Origin: Thelonectria olida
Lineage: Eukaryota > Ascomycota > Sordariomycetes > Hypocreales > Nectriaceae
NCBI GenBank assembly: GCA_020736575.1
Contig: JAGPYM010000006.1
Coordinates: 496,001-560,000, forward strand
Direction of reading: 5' to 3'
Length of the DNA: 64,000 nt
Shown here: one piece after another, positions 39,832 through 51,221 of the stretch
Layout of the letters: each line of letters opens with the position of its first letter
Numbering within the stretch: the stretch's first letter is position 1
Position numbers and translations under genes: made by a program
Notes under the pieces: model-generated
Databases searched by the model: none
What the model saw: only the letters and a program-made list of their open reading frames with translations
Told to the model about the DNA's origin: nothing

Positions 39832-40418
39832 TGTGTGTGGTGGGGAGGTTGTCTAGAGGAGGGATTGGGACGAGAGAGCAGATAGGATGAGGTGAGAACC
39901 AGAATGAAAAATAAAAAAGACTCAGAATATTCTAAATTGAAAGGTAGGGGCAAAGTAGAAAAGGTGACTGATTCAAGTTCCTGGATGATGGCGGCTCCAA
40001 AAAAAAGAAGCCCGGATCGGAGCGCCGAGTCGGAAGTGGGAAAAAAAGTTGTCTTACATGAAGGAGGGGTACTGTACCTTGCGGCTTATCTTATCGGCGC
40101 ATAGCTCCTGCCGTTTTTTGACGTCAAGGCGAATTGCCGTCTGCAGGATTGGTAGAGCTCCAGGTAACGGGGAAATAGTGGGGCACCCGGCCACTTCAAG
40201 TCCTGACCGGTCATGTGACCGACAGTGTGCCGCTTTGACCCGCTCTCCGAGACTCCGTCACGTTTCTCTCACTTGGGCTGCGCGTTGCTTGAGACCGAAG
40301 CTCTAGCCTGATACGAACACAGGTCATCAACTCCAACACCACCACGACCTCTCGCAGCATCAATCCTCTCCTGTCACCTCCTCGCTCTCGACGCGCCCCG
40401 CGCCCACTCATAAACGAT
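39832..40418. promoter_or_regulatory. Divergent promoter region fol2 / TAF11
   Basis: 587 bp between two head-to-head genes. It contains a double GATA-type site TTATCTTATC (40086-40095), a palindromic CRE (40118-40127) and a cluster of TGACC/GGTCA half-sites (40204-40221). CT-rich leader precedes the TAF11 ATG. Confidence 0.55.
40118..40127. promoter_or_regulatory. Palindromic CRE, TTGACGTCAA
   Basis: A perfect 10-bp palindrome containing TGACGTCA, the consensus of ATF/CREB-type bZIP factors. It lies about 285 bp from both ATGs. Confidence 0.5.
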
Positions 40419-41539
40419 ATGGCGTCCCCTCCTCACGTCTCCTCTCCCTTGGCCATGTCGCCCCCCTACCCATCACCAGCCCAGCTCCCCAACAAGAAGC
40501 GATCATCGACCATGGACGTGAATGGTCCCCCAGGCAAACGTCGCAAACCCTCGCAACAATCCTCAACAGTTGGAACGCCATCGCATCCGCTCCGCCACAC
40601 ATCCTTCCCCCCAGAAGCCCGCTCACCATACGCTCGCTCTCCCTCCGTCGAAGCCTCCTCCCACGTCTCGGGCAGCGCCGTCAGTGGTGTGACTGCTGGC
40701 GGCGCGCCCAAGAAGAAGCGCGGACGGAAAGCTAAGAATGCCAAAAACGCTGATGACGACCAAGCGTCCAGTCTGGCCGGCGGGCGAGCTGCCACAAACG
40801 TCAGTGGCCAAGGCGGCGACAAAGAAGGCGAGGACGATGAAGACGACGACAAAGCCGAGATGGCTCTCGAGGATGTGGTTGCCAGGACCCAGGAGCAGAA
40901 GCAAGAGGAAATCCGATTGCGCGCTATGCTCGTCGAGGCTTTTGACAGCCAACAGTATAACCGGTATGAGTTGTGGCGTGCAGCCAAGCTTGCCGACTCA
41001 GTTGTGAAGCGAGTACGTGCACATCTACGCGAAATCATCCATAGAAAAGATACTAACATGATATCCTCTAACAGGTGGTCAATGCCACAGTCTCACAATC
41101 AGTACCTCAAAATGTTAGCACTGCCGTCAAGGCCGTCGCTAAGCTATTCGCCGGTGAAATCATCGAAGCCGCCCGTACCGTGCAAGGCGAATGGATCGAT
41201 GCCGGGGAGGAGCAAACCGATCTACCGAAACCAAAGCCCGTCATCCAGGCTCCACCAGTCGACAACACTCAGAAGACCAGCGAGGAAGCCAAAGAAAATG
41301 GAGATCAAGGGATGCAGGACAACGAGAAGGGAGAAGCAGAGAGGGCAGACAAAGAGAAGAAAGCCGGCGAGGATATACGACGAGGCCCCCTACGACCCGA
41401 CCACCTCCGTGAGGCCTGGCGCCGCTATCGCTTCACGGGCGAGAGCCGTGGTGTAGGCGTGCAGCAACTATGGCATGCTCAGCAGAACAACGGCGTGGAG
41501 AGATTTTCGACCAAGACCGGAAAGCGACTCTTCAAGTGA
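40419..41539 (+). CDS. taf11: Transcription initiation factor TFIID subunit 11 (TAF11)
   Basis: Two exons, 40419-41012 and 41075-41539, with a 62-bp intron; 352 aa. A disordered, basic and acidic N-terminal half precedes the histone-fold domain: RYELWRAAKLADSVVKRVVN, NVSTAVKAVAKLFAGEIIEA, then GPLRPDHLREAWRRY. The fold is interrupted by a charged insert (about 260-310), as in many fungal TAF11 proteins. TAF11 pairs with TAF13 in TFIID at RNA polymerase II promoters. Reading through the intron would disrupt the histone fold, which supports splicing at CGA|GTACGT. Confidence 0.94.
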
Positions 41540-43609
41540 AAGACTAGAGAGAGGGGATTCGCAAGTGCGAGCCTGTATCAACAACAAATGACGAGGGGGC
41601 AGTGACTTGCAAAAAGGAAGAAGAAAAAGCCAAGAATTAGGATTCGGCCAAGGAGTCTGATCGGATGAGGGACAAAACAGAACATGGAACAGGCAGGTAG
41701 GGACAGCGACATTTTCCTTTTACAACTCTCAAGATACCCAATTTTTCCGAGAGAAACCAGTCTTGGTATTAAGTGTAAGTGTATAACAAGCGCATTTCTT
41801 ATTTGCTGTTGCCTCGCGCGACGGAAATAGCGACCGGCTTTGCGGCTCTTGCACAGCCTCATTCAACGGGTCGATTCAATAATATTGCAACGTCGAATGC
41901 AACATCGAATATTCTACCTGTGTCAAAGGCTCCTCTCGTCCAATCGAATCAAATCCAGAAAGGTGATGGTTGCGGTGAAAGATCGGCCTATGCAATGGAG
42001 GTCAGACGGATTTCAATCCAAGCTTGGATGATATGTTCCGAATGGCTTCACTCGACGTTTTACTGTTCGTTGCTTTACGTAAAGATTCCAAGAGTGAGAT
42101 CATGTTCTACGGATACAAACTCAATATTCAGTCTCACCACTGCTGGCATCAATTCTCATGCCGCGTGTCAAAGCCGTCTTGGAATGGACCTTTTGCGCTT
42201 GTAACTCCCACTTTCCGCGTTCCGCGTTCCGCGTTCCGCGTCCCGTGCTTGTTGATGAGGTGTGCTGGTGCAACACCGCCGAGCGGATTTGGCGGCACCT
42301 GGCACAATGCTTTGCATGCTACGCGGCTACGAACTGCCCTATGGATAAGGCAGTCGTGTCTGAGCCAAGCCTTGGCTTCTGTGGTCTGGACTCTGGTCTT
42401 TGATGGATGAATGTGCCGAGTGGGTTCTATGCGGGCTGGGGTATGGATGACCAAGGAATAATAGGGAGGCTCGGGAGGAGAGCCATGCGATTTTGCCAAC
42501 CGTTGTCATCCACCACTTGGCACTCGAACAGCAGGTGCGGGCGGGAAGTCTTGGCTGATGGGTAAGCTATGCAGCACCATGAGAGAGTGGTGACAGCTTC
42601 ACCAACCAGGGTCAGCAGCCAGGCGACTTGTGAGCAATGAGGGGACAGAACTAACTGGCAGAGGTCTTGGCCCAAAAGCTCCGGGCCGGACACAACTGCT
42701 CTGTTCAACCCCAGACCCGCGTTGTCGCTGGCCACAGGGCATTGGCCCGCTGCCAAGGGCGTCCTGGCGCCAGCTTCACCAGACAAAAGGTCTCTTGATC
42801 GCACTGGAAAGTCGGCATCGCAGTGTCAGTCGGATACAACGAGCCGAGAGGCTGGCTTGGCAGTCGGCTGCCCCGAAAATCCGTGGCGCAGCACGAGCCC
42901 GCCCAGTAACGTGCTGCAAAAACTGGGTCGATTCAGTGCTGGGCAATCCCACACGAAAGACATCGTCCCCTGCACAACAGCACAACTTTGAGGTGGGCAA
43001 CTTGCTTCAAAGTTCGACGGAGGCTATGGCTGGATGCCTCTGGGAAGCGACCCCACAGTCTGTTTTCAAGGCCAGCCTCCATCGTCGAACGACCAGCCAA
43101 AGAGAATATCCGGAATTGTCAAGGCAATGCCACCTATGGCCCCGGACATACCTCCCAGTAGGTCGATAACAAAGAAGGCCATCCGTGTCGTGATTTCAGC
43201 TCAGCTTGTCAGCTAGCACCGCTGACATATTCTTGTTGCTTGTCGTCAGGGGCGTGGTTTGGTGCCAGGCCAGTGATGCCCCTCCAGTGACACCCCGCGG
43301 GCCGCCAAGCATCGTTTGGCTCTTCGGATCCCCATCTCAACGCTCGAAGTCCCGATAGGGTTGGATGGTTGGATGCACGTTTAAAACCTCCCTTGGCACT
43401 AGTTTTTTCGGCAGCTGGATCTGTGGCCTTGCTAGGACATGGATCTCTGCCAAGAACTCGGAGCTCGGCCATCCCAACGCGCGTCCAAGGACTTGGCGGT
43501 ACGAGCGATACATCAAGAGCTCAATGTCTCATCCGCGCAGACATTCAATAATAATGGGCGTGGTAGCCTAGACCATCTCCAACTTTCGAGTTGTCCCGTA
43601 CGCGTAGCC
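41540..43609. other. Gene-free region between TAF11 and the bZIP gene
   Basis: About 2.1 kb. Only short frames on both strands were seen. It holds the TAF11 3' UTR, a TTCCGCG tandem repeat near 42.2 kb and the bZIP promoter. Confidence 0.5.
42213..42240. repeat. Heptanucleotide tandem repeat (TTCCGCG)4
   Basis: Four perfect 7-bp copies, followed by a degenerate fifth (TCCCGTG). Confidence 0.9.
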
Positions 43610-44688
43610 ATGGCGGGAGGAAAGGTGAGTCGTCGTCGACCTCAAGCTCCTGGGGTTTCTGGGAAGTACCCATCCCTAGTCTAGGGTTTCGGGGGTTTGC
43701 TTTATCTGGCTCTGACTCTGACTCGTCTCCCCTGCAGAGTGAGGGTTCAACAAACCCATCCGCCGTCCGTATTCGTGACAATCAACGTCGCTCCCGAGCT
43801 CGTCACAAAGAGTATGTTGAGGGCTTACAGCGAAAAGTCCAAGACTATGAACGCCGTGGCGTCGAGGCCACCCTAGAAATGCAGCAGGCGGCCCGCAATG
43901 TTGCCGTTGAAAACTCGCGCTTGCGAATGCTGCTGGGCTACCACGGCGTCACTGGTGACGAAGTCGATAAGTTCCTGCAGGCCTTTCCCGACCAATCCGC
44001 CAGCGATGCAGCGAAAGCCACCATCTCGCAGACTACCGCAAGTCAGCCGCCGATGGCACCGATTGCGCCAAAGATCCCGATTCAACCGCCGTCAAGACCG
44101 CCGTCCACCGGACCCCTTTCTCAAAAGTATCCCGTCCCGCCGATTGCTAGAGAAGGCAGCACCAGAGAGGTCCTCGATGCCATCGTGGGCATCAAGAGGG
44201 AGCCTCGGCTGTCAGAAGCGTCAAGCTCCACCATAGCACCAGCATCGATTCCCGCAGAGCAGCGTCAACAACTGCTACCTCGACCTCAGCCTCCTATTCT
44301 GCCAACGTTGCCTTCGCTCGTTCTCGGACAGGCCAGGCCAGAGCATCTTCCCATCGACAGGTTATCCGTACTTGCAAGTGCGAGCGTTCAACAAGACCAG
44401 GGCGATGGGAGGCATCACCGGGCGCTTTCCGCAACGGATAGCCTCCACATTCCTAGCCCAGATGCTGTTGGACAGAGCCCCCCCTCCTCAATGTCCGGAA
44501 CTCCTGGTCGTCTAAGTTCCGCCTCTCCAAGAAGCTATGGCCGAAGATCCAGATCACCGTTGGATAGATCAACGACGCCCAGACAAGAAAGCACCAGCGA
44601 ATCTTCCCAGGCGTCTGTAAATGGCGAAATTCGGGATGGGATTCCTGTAAGAACGTCCACGATTTCTCGATTTGTCGACCAGACTTGA
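43610..44688 (+). CDS. bZIP transcription factor, uncharacterised fungal family
   Basis: Two exons, 43610-43624 and 43738-44688; the first exon codes only for MAGGK before a 113-bp intron; 321 aa. The basic region is RIRDNQRRSRARHKEYVEGL, directly followed by a leucine-zipper-like coiled coil to about residue 75, with the conserved stretch VAVENSRLRMLLGYHGVTGD. The remainder is Pro/Ser-rich and disordered. It is a nuclear DNA-binding protein by family; target genes are unknown. The open frame extends upstream of exon 2 without an ATG, which is why the short first exon was chosen. An unspliced alternative would need a non-ATG start. Confidence 0.85.
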
Positions 44689-47600
44689 TGCCGAGCCTCT
44701 TGTCAAGGCAAAAATTTGGTCGATGCATGTGCATAGACCCAAGGTCTGGCTTGGTAGGTTCAAGTACAACCCACGTCCTCAGTCAAGTTTTCGAATTGAC
44801 TTTTGAGGGCGATCCTAGGATCCGGTCTTCTCACCATGCCTCCTCCTGGCTCATGCTTCATGATCCTACCATATCTATCATGGTCAATCCATCCTGGGGG
44901 ATCCTAGGCCTTGGGTCGTTCTTTGCGATTTTCATCCAACCCGAGGGAATAATGGCCAAAATATCATGGTAATGTAGTTTCAGGCAATGGACGACGAGGC
45001 TCAACAAACCTCAGTTCTGGGTCAATGAAACAGGATAGGGCCAGCGAAAGAGCCAGCCTACAGGAAGCCACTGCTTCTCCAAACTTCGAGTCGGGTCGGT
45101 TTTCTCCCTGAAGCATCAAGTCGGTATTGGGAAAGCGACGAGAAGACTGAGCCATGATGGAGGGAGAGGCAGATTTCTTGGTGAAATCAACTTGACCGGA
45201 GGACCAGCCACGTCCTAATTGCTTGGAAGAATGTACCCGTGAAGGGCCGGCATGGAGCAATGAACCAGAACCTTCCCACTACAGTTCTGTGAGAAAAGGG
45301 CTCTGAAGAATCCCGGGTATACCAGTCCTCGTAAACCAGGTTTTTGGGGTTGGAGTCAAAGTTGGTAGAAGGGCGGACGGGCAAGCTCCTCTCATTGTCA
45401 CCCATCAACGCTTCACAACAAACCGCCGCGGGTGACGAGACGAGTTGCCGGTTTAATTCTTTTAGCCATCGCCCACGAGTCGCAGTTGGTCAGTCATGTT
45501 GTTGAGTCCGGAATGCCGAATGAAAGCCACTGTGGGACAGAGTGGGTTCAATATCAAATTCCGAAAGCGGCCAGGGAGCAGAGAGAAGGAACGGAAAGAA
45601 TCAAAATAGCATATATGGGGAGGGAAAAAATGAAGAAACGGACAAGAGAGGATAAAAACAATACTAAAAGAATTTACTCCGCGGAGATGAGACACTTGTC
45701 CAGATCCCCCACAAACCTGACAAACAACTTGAAGAGTGGCCGGCATGGGTCCGAGGAACCCAGTAATCAACAGACCCATGAAGGTGGTTCGAAGTGGTCC
45801 ACAAAGACGTCATGGTGGTGAAGGATGGTGATGAGGCCGCGAGAGGTGAGAGAATATGGCCTGAGGCCTCGAGTCGGAATATGCGTTGAGTGGCTTGGTC
45901 CAGCCTGGAGCGCTTCTTCGGATGAGCGACTCGGGAGTTGCGCAGCGTATCCAACGTCGATGCGTACTAAATGTTATATCTGGTGGTCTGGACCAAGGTC
46001 GAATCGAAGGATGGCAGAGTATCGTGGTCCAGAGCGTGCTGGAGAGGAGTTGATGAAAGAGACGGGAGAGAGGCGCGTCAAAGAGCGAAGATGAGTGAGA
46101 TAAGAAGGGAATGATGGAGAAGGCAGGACGGGAGGGCATGATAGCGATTGGTTCGGCCAACGAGGCAGTGCAATTGGAGGTACCTGCCACCTTCTGGCCA
46201 GTCCCCGGAATACCTGAAGAAAGTACCGTTGAAGACTGAAGGACAGGAGGAGAGGAGACGCCACGCGCACCTGTCTCTTGTCAAAACGGGTGCTCGACTG
46301 CAGGAAGGTAAGGTGCCAATCCCGGGCCCCTGCAAGTTCCGCAACGAAGTCCTGTCGATGATTGAGTCTGACCAATCAAAGTGGGGCTGCGACATAACTG
46401 CGACCACCGTCCACGAAATGGAGGCCAAGTGGTTTGCAAAATACACCGCACATTTTGCTGCCAGAACACACCAAAATAGGTGAGGACTGTGCAGTGTATT
46501 TTGCGACCCGCATGGAGGCCTCCTCTGCGGAGGAGCGGCGGCCCATTTCAGACGGAGATGGTGTCGGAAGTTGTGGTTCTCTCTCCGCTGTCGTCGTCAT
46601 CCTGTGGACGATATGCCAGGGATCAAAGACGCGCTTTGACAGGCTGTCGGTGGTTTTAAGCTTAAATGTTCCGATCCTTGTCTGGCAGCTTGGTGGCTTG
46701 TCGGCTACTCCCACCCGTGACATCCAGGAAGCTGGGATTGGCTGTGAATGCCGCTGCAGCAGCCAGTCATGTCGAGCATCTGGAGCATCGGCCTATGAAT
46801 TGCGATCAGAGACAGTTCCTCGTTGTGCGTACCTGTCGCGCCGGGAACCGAGCGTCGGATCTCGGTGACTGCATCCCCAAACAAGTCGATGAGTCCATCA
46901 AGGTATTAGCTAATTGCTACAAATCAACATGTTTCTAACGCATCTGGTCACGTTTGGTCGGACGGTGGTGGCAGTGCAACGGAGTCGTCGTCAGCTAACA
47001 CAACATCATGAGCTTGGCACCAATGGTAGGCTCGAGATGGTCCATTACAAGAGACACCGGTATCGGTATATTTAACACAGGAATTGGAAAATGGTAACGA
47101 TTGAGGAAGAGTTTTCGAGTGAGTTTGAACATGAAGTGGGTAAAGTTTTTGTGCGTCTGATTTCTCGCCTGAGCCTGGAAGTGAGTACGTACACTTGACA
47201 ATGCTTCCACAATAAAACAAGTGCTCTTGGTTAGTAGTTAGTGCCAAACTCTTGCTGGCATACATAGGTACCTGGGTATTTTAGACTTTAAAGGACTATC
47301 GAGATGAGTTAAAAAGATCGTTAAATACCGAGCTAGTCCAAGGAAATGCGCAAAATCACGACCATTGCTGGTAGCCAAAGGTAGGGGCACACTGGAACAA
47401 TCACGTGTCTCCGATATTGGCTTCATCCGGCTGACAATATGCTAGAATCTCTACCAGGGAATTCGTTCCTCTTGGAGTATAGTCTAACTCTAGCAAACCT
47501 ACCTTCAACTCCAGAACTGAAACCTATCAAGGCTATCACAAGAAACCCAATCGATAAGGTATTTGTAAGCTATCCAATGACCTTAAAAGTCTCTTGCGCT

Positions 47601-48606
47601 GCCTTTTTCGATAGTGCGTTGGAAATCAAATGGTAGATCTATTTATGAGTTTGATTTGAGATGATTGGCCCCGTAGCTCGTTGTGTTGCAGCGGGATGAA
47701 ACTTTCACAACACCCGCACTGCCTCCAAGTTCACTGCAATTTTGGCCTCTCCAGAGCACCTACTTTATATGTACTCCGTCTGGACTCGCAAGACACGCCT
47801 CGGTATATTAGATAGGTAGGACATCAGAGCTAGCTCAGTTCTATCGCCTGATGAGTTGAATGTCAGAACTTTGCCTACTGACACCAAACTACCCTAGACA
47901 GTCGCTCGAAGGATCGACGAGGATCACGGAGGATCAGACATGTCTCATCTCAAATCGGCCGACATAATGCCATATTCCAACGGCCACGCCGGTTCCCAGA
48001 CATGCGTTTCCTGAACCGACCCTTGCCGTTTATTCAACAGTGTTCGAGTGAGAATATTGCATGTGATACCCAACTCTAAGCACCGGACCCGAGCCGTTCG
48101 GGACGTTTTACCCACTTTCTCGGAGCGCTGCCGACAATGGGAACCGACTCAGCCCCCAGCGCCGGTAGTTCATCGATCTTGACCTGAATAAACACCGGAA
48201 GGTCAAACTAGCAAACATGCAATTCCCATCCCAGGTTGTCCCATGTCTATTTGACCTTCCAGTCCCGGAGCTTCAACCCCCACTGGCTCGGCCCGACGTC
48301 CTAAGAAGCGCAACAATCTCCGCACAACGGTGCATTATCGCCTTGTCATCTGCCCGTCTCGCCATTCAGAGTTCAACGGCCGACCCTGAGATGGGTTTTC
48401 CGTTGCGATTGCACACCCTTAGCTCACCTGGTCCATTGCAATTAGGCCAATCGTGTCGCACGTGTCTATCCTCGCGCTATCCCGTGGCAAGTTGAGTTTC
48501 ATGCGAACACGCGACCGGGGTCATGCGCCTCATGATTGGTGGCCTTGACTCCCTTGCGACGACTGACGGGCTCGGTCGAGGATATAGTTAGGAGAATTAT
48601 AGGCAC
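44689..48606. other. Long gene-free region
   Basis: About 3.9 kb. Frames are below 150 codons, lie on both strands and match nothing I recognise. The part from about 47.2 to 48.1 kb is AT-richer than its neighbours, so decayed sequence is possible but not shown. Confidence 0.45.
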
Positions 48607-48615
48607 CATATATAA
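48607..48615 (+). promoter_or_regulatory. TATA-like element of the SurE gene
   Basis: ATATATAAG lies about 130 bp before the ATG at 48745. It could be the core promoter, followed by a leader of roughly 100 bp. Confidence 0.4.
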
Positions 48616-48744
48616 GCTCAGGATAGGGCATAAAGGGGTTTGCCGTTTTCCCTGCAACGGCACGTAGGAATTTATTTAGGGGTCCCGCCCTAGTCTTCGC
48701 CTTGTTCTAGCTCAGCTCCGATTGTTTGTTCTCACATCGTCACT

Positions 48745-49697
48745 ATGAAGGCTTCTGTTTCTTTGGCGCTTTTGAAAGCCCTCGCCGTCCAGGCTGTGAG
48801 AATCGTCCAGAGCAACGATGATGGATGGGCGGAGCTCTACATCAGATCGTTCAACGATGCTCTGAACAACGAGGGCTACGATGTTGTCCTCTCTGGTCCC
48901 GCCGAGAACAAGTCTGGCAGCAGTAAGTCTTCTCCCGCTGTGACTATATCACAACATCACGCTTACGCGATATTGTAATAGGTTCCAAGGATGAGGAGCC
49001 CACAGCTCGCACTACAGCTTGCGAGTACAACAGCTGCGTTGCCAACAGCGGCCCAGTCGGTTCCAATACTACTCGTCCCGATCTTCACTGGGTCAATTCG
49101 TACCCAGTGACGTCCATCAGATACGGCATTGACACGTTTGGTCCGCAGCTCTGGGATGGAGCCGCACCCGAGTTGGCCGTCACGGGCCCCAACGTTGGCA
49201 CCAACCTGTGGCTCCAGGTTCCGTTCTCTGGAACTGTCGGAGCTGCTTGCTATGCCGCTCACGACGCCGGCATCCCGGCTATTGCCTTCTCGGGCGCATC
49301 GACCGGAAACCTGGCCTGGAACACCTCGCCCGTTCCTGCGAGAAGCACCGTCTACGCTGAGCTCGCGACGACTCTGGTCAAAAAGATTGTCGACTCCGGA
49401 AAGCCGTATCTCCCCGACGATGTCTTCCTCAACGTCAACTTCCCCAAGGTTTCGGGAAGCTGCACCAAGGCATCCGACTTCAAGTGGGTGCTGACTCGCA
49501 TTAACCCGGGCACTTTCTCAGCTCCTGATGTGGAATGGTGTGGCAGCACTCGATTGCCGACTGAGACGGAGGTCGTTCTCGGTGGAGGCTGTCACATTTC
49601 CGTCAGCATTGGCGATGCCTCGGATAAGACCACCGTCAACGATGATAGACAGGCAACTGTTCTTGCGAAGCTGAAGGATATCCTTGTCTGTGTTTGA
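48745..49697 (+). CDS. Secreted SurE-type acid phosphatase / nucleotidase
   Basis: Two exons, 48745-48922 and 48982-49697, with a 59-bp intron; 297 aa. A short hydrophobic N-terminus (MKASVSLALLKALAVQA) looks like a signal peptide. It leads directly into the SurE motif IVQSNDDGWAELYI, with the Asp-Asp pair that binds the metal. Further family signs are ELAVTGPNVGTNL, FSGTVGAACYAAHDAGIPAIAFS and LNVNFPKV. SurE enzymes remove phosphate from nucleotides and related esters; the fungal secreted branch is little studied. The four or five C-terminal-half Cys could form disulfides, fitting an extracellular protein. Confidence 0.88.
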
Positions 49698-50039
49698 TTA
49701 AACAGATTGGAAGTGGTGGCGAGGTGTGATGTTTTAGTACCGTGTGATGTAAATATTGACCGAACTGTGAAGTATATAGCATGAAAAGAAAACCTGCAGT
49801 TCAATGTTTCTTCCCACCCGAATATGATGAGTTTGTGAGCTGTTAAGAAGGTGATGCTTAAGGGATAGCGACATGCAGGGAACCAGTTCAGGAATCTGGG
49901 GCGCCGTTATCGATAAGACGCTCGCAATTTTGACGCCTGACTTTCCAGGCTCCATATGCAAATCCATCCAAGTTCACTTTTTGCGCTGTGTCAAAGATCC
50001 CCAGATTCGGTCCCAGGAAGCTCCCAATTCCCGCACAGC
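49698..50039. other. Intergenic region SurE to uL1m
   Basis: 342 bp with the SurE 3' UTR and the mrpl1 promoter. The frame is open before the uL1m ATG at 50040, but nothing there is conserved. Confidence 0.5.
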
Positions 50040-51053
50040 ATGGCGCCAATCGACCGTTGCTTGGCCTCAATGGCTAGGCTGTCCCTCACACAGGTCGCCC
50101 GTCCGGCAATCCCGTCGATACCCCGATTTCTCGCCCCGGCCGCCGTCCAGACTCGTCAAGCCTCCGTTGTCCGCATCAGGAAGACGGTCAAGAAGAAGAG
50201 GGCAATTCCAAAGGACTTTAAGCGTCCCAACTTGAGCAAGCGAGATTTCCCCCAATTTTCGCTATGCGAGGCTATGAGGTTGGTTTCTTCTTCTCCAAAG
50301 GGAATGAGCGTGAGCGGAGGCTCAATTCGGGATTGAGCGACTCGCGGAATTCGGATTGAACAGCCTTGCTAACTACTGCACTCTGGCAGAATCCTCCGCT
50401 CCGTCGAAGTCGGCCAACCTCCCGCCTCTGTCAAGTACGAGCTTCATATCAACCTCAAGACCGCCCGCAACGGACCCGTTATCCGCAACAGCGTGCGTCT
50501 ACCTCATCCCGTCCAGAGCGACTGGCAGATCGCGGTCGTATGCCCCGAGGGTAGCAACATTGCCCGAGAAGCCACCGCTGCCGGTGCCGTCGCCGTAGGC
50601 GAGGAGTCGCTCTTCGAAGCCATTCGTCAGGAGAACATCAATTTCGACCGTCTGATCTGCCACGAGTCCAGCGAGAAGGCCCTCCAGAAGGCCGGTCTAG
50701 GCAAGATTCTCGGACCCAAGGGCCTCATGCCCAGCGCCCGCACCCGCACCGTCGTCTCCAATGTCATCCAGTCAATGCGTGACTCTGCCGGCGCCGCTGA
50801 CTACCGTGAGCGCCAGGGCGTCATTCGCCTGGCCATCGGACAGCTGGGCTACACGCCCGACCAGCTCAAGGCCAACATCAAGGTGTTGCTCACCAAGATC
50901 CGATCCGAGGCGGCTGAGATCTCAGAGGAGTCGCCTAAGGAGGTGCATGAGGTGATTCTCAGCACGACCCACGGCCCAGGGCTAAGCTTGAATGGAAAGT
51001 TGCGGGATGCTGATGAGAAGATAACCCCCGAGGCGCTGTCAAACGTCATGTAA
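50040..51053 (+). CDS. mrpl1: Mitochondrial large-subunit ribosomal protein uL1m
   Basis: Two exons, 50040-50278 and 50390-51053, with a 111-bp intron; 300 aa. An N-terminal mitochondrial-type presequence rich in Arg, Ala and Ser (LTQVARPAIPSIPRFLAPAA) precedes the uL1 fold. Typical L1 sequences include GLGKILGPKGLMPSARTRTV, the rRNA-binding signature. It sits in the L1 stalk and helps release deacylated tRNA. An inner ATG at 50070 is possible, but the first gives a longer presequence. Confidence 0.93.
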
Positions 51054-51221
51054 GAAAAAGCATAGCGAGTCTTGGATGTAGGAGGGGGATATGTATCATT
51101 GTACACTACCTTATGTCATATTATTAAAATAGACGACTTGTGAAAAGGGATCATGATTTTGGACTTGGGGTATCTTTGTGATTGCAAGCTTCGTCGAATC
51201 TATCCTGAATTCTTCTTGTGC

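Noticed and set aside
45432..46446. Possible small genes between the bZIP and SurE genes
   Set aside because: Frames are about 100-130 codons on both strands, without conserved motifs or plausible introns joining them.
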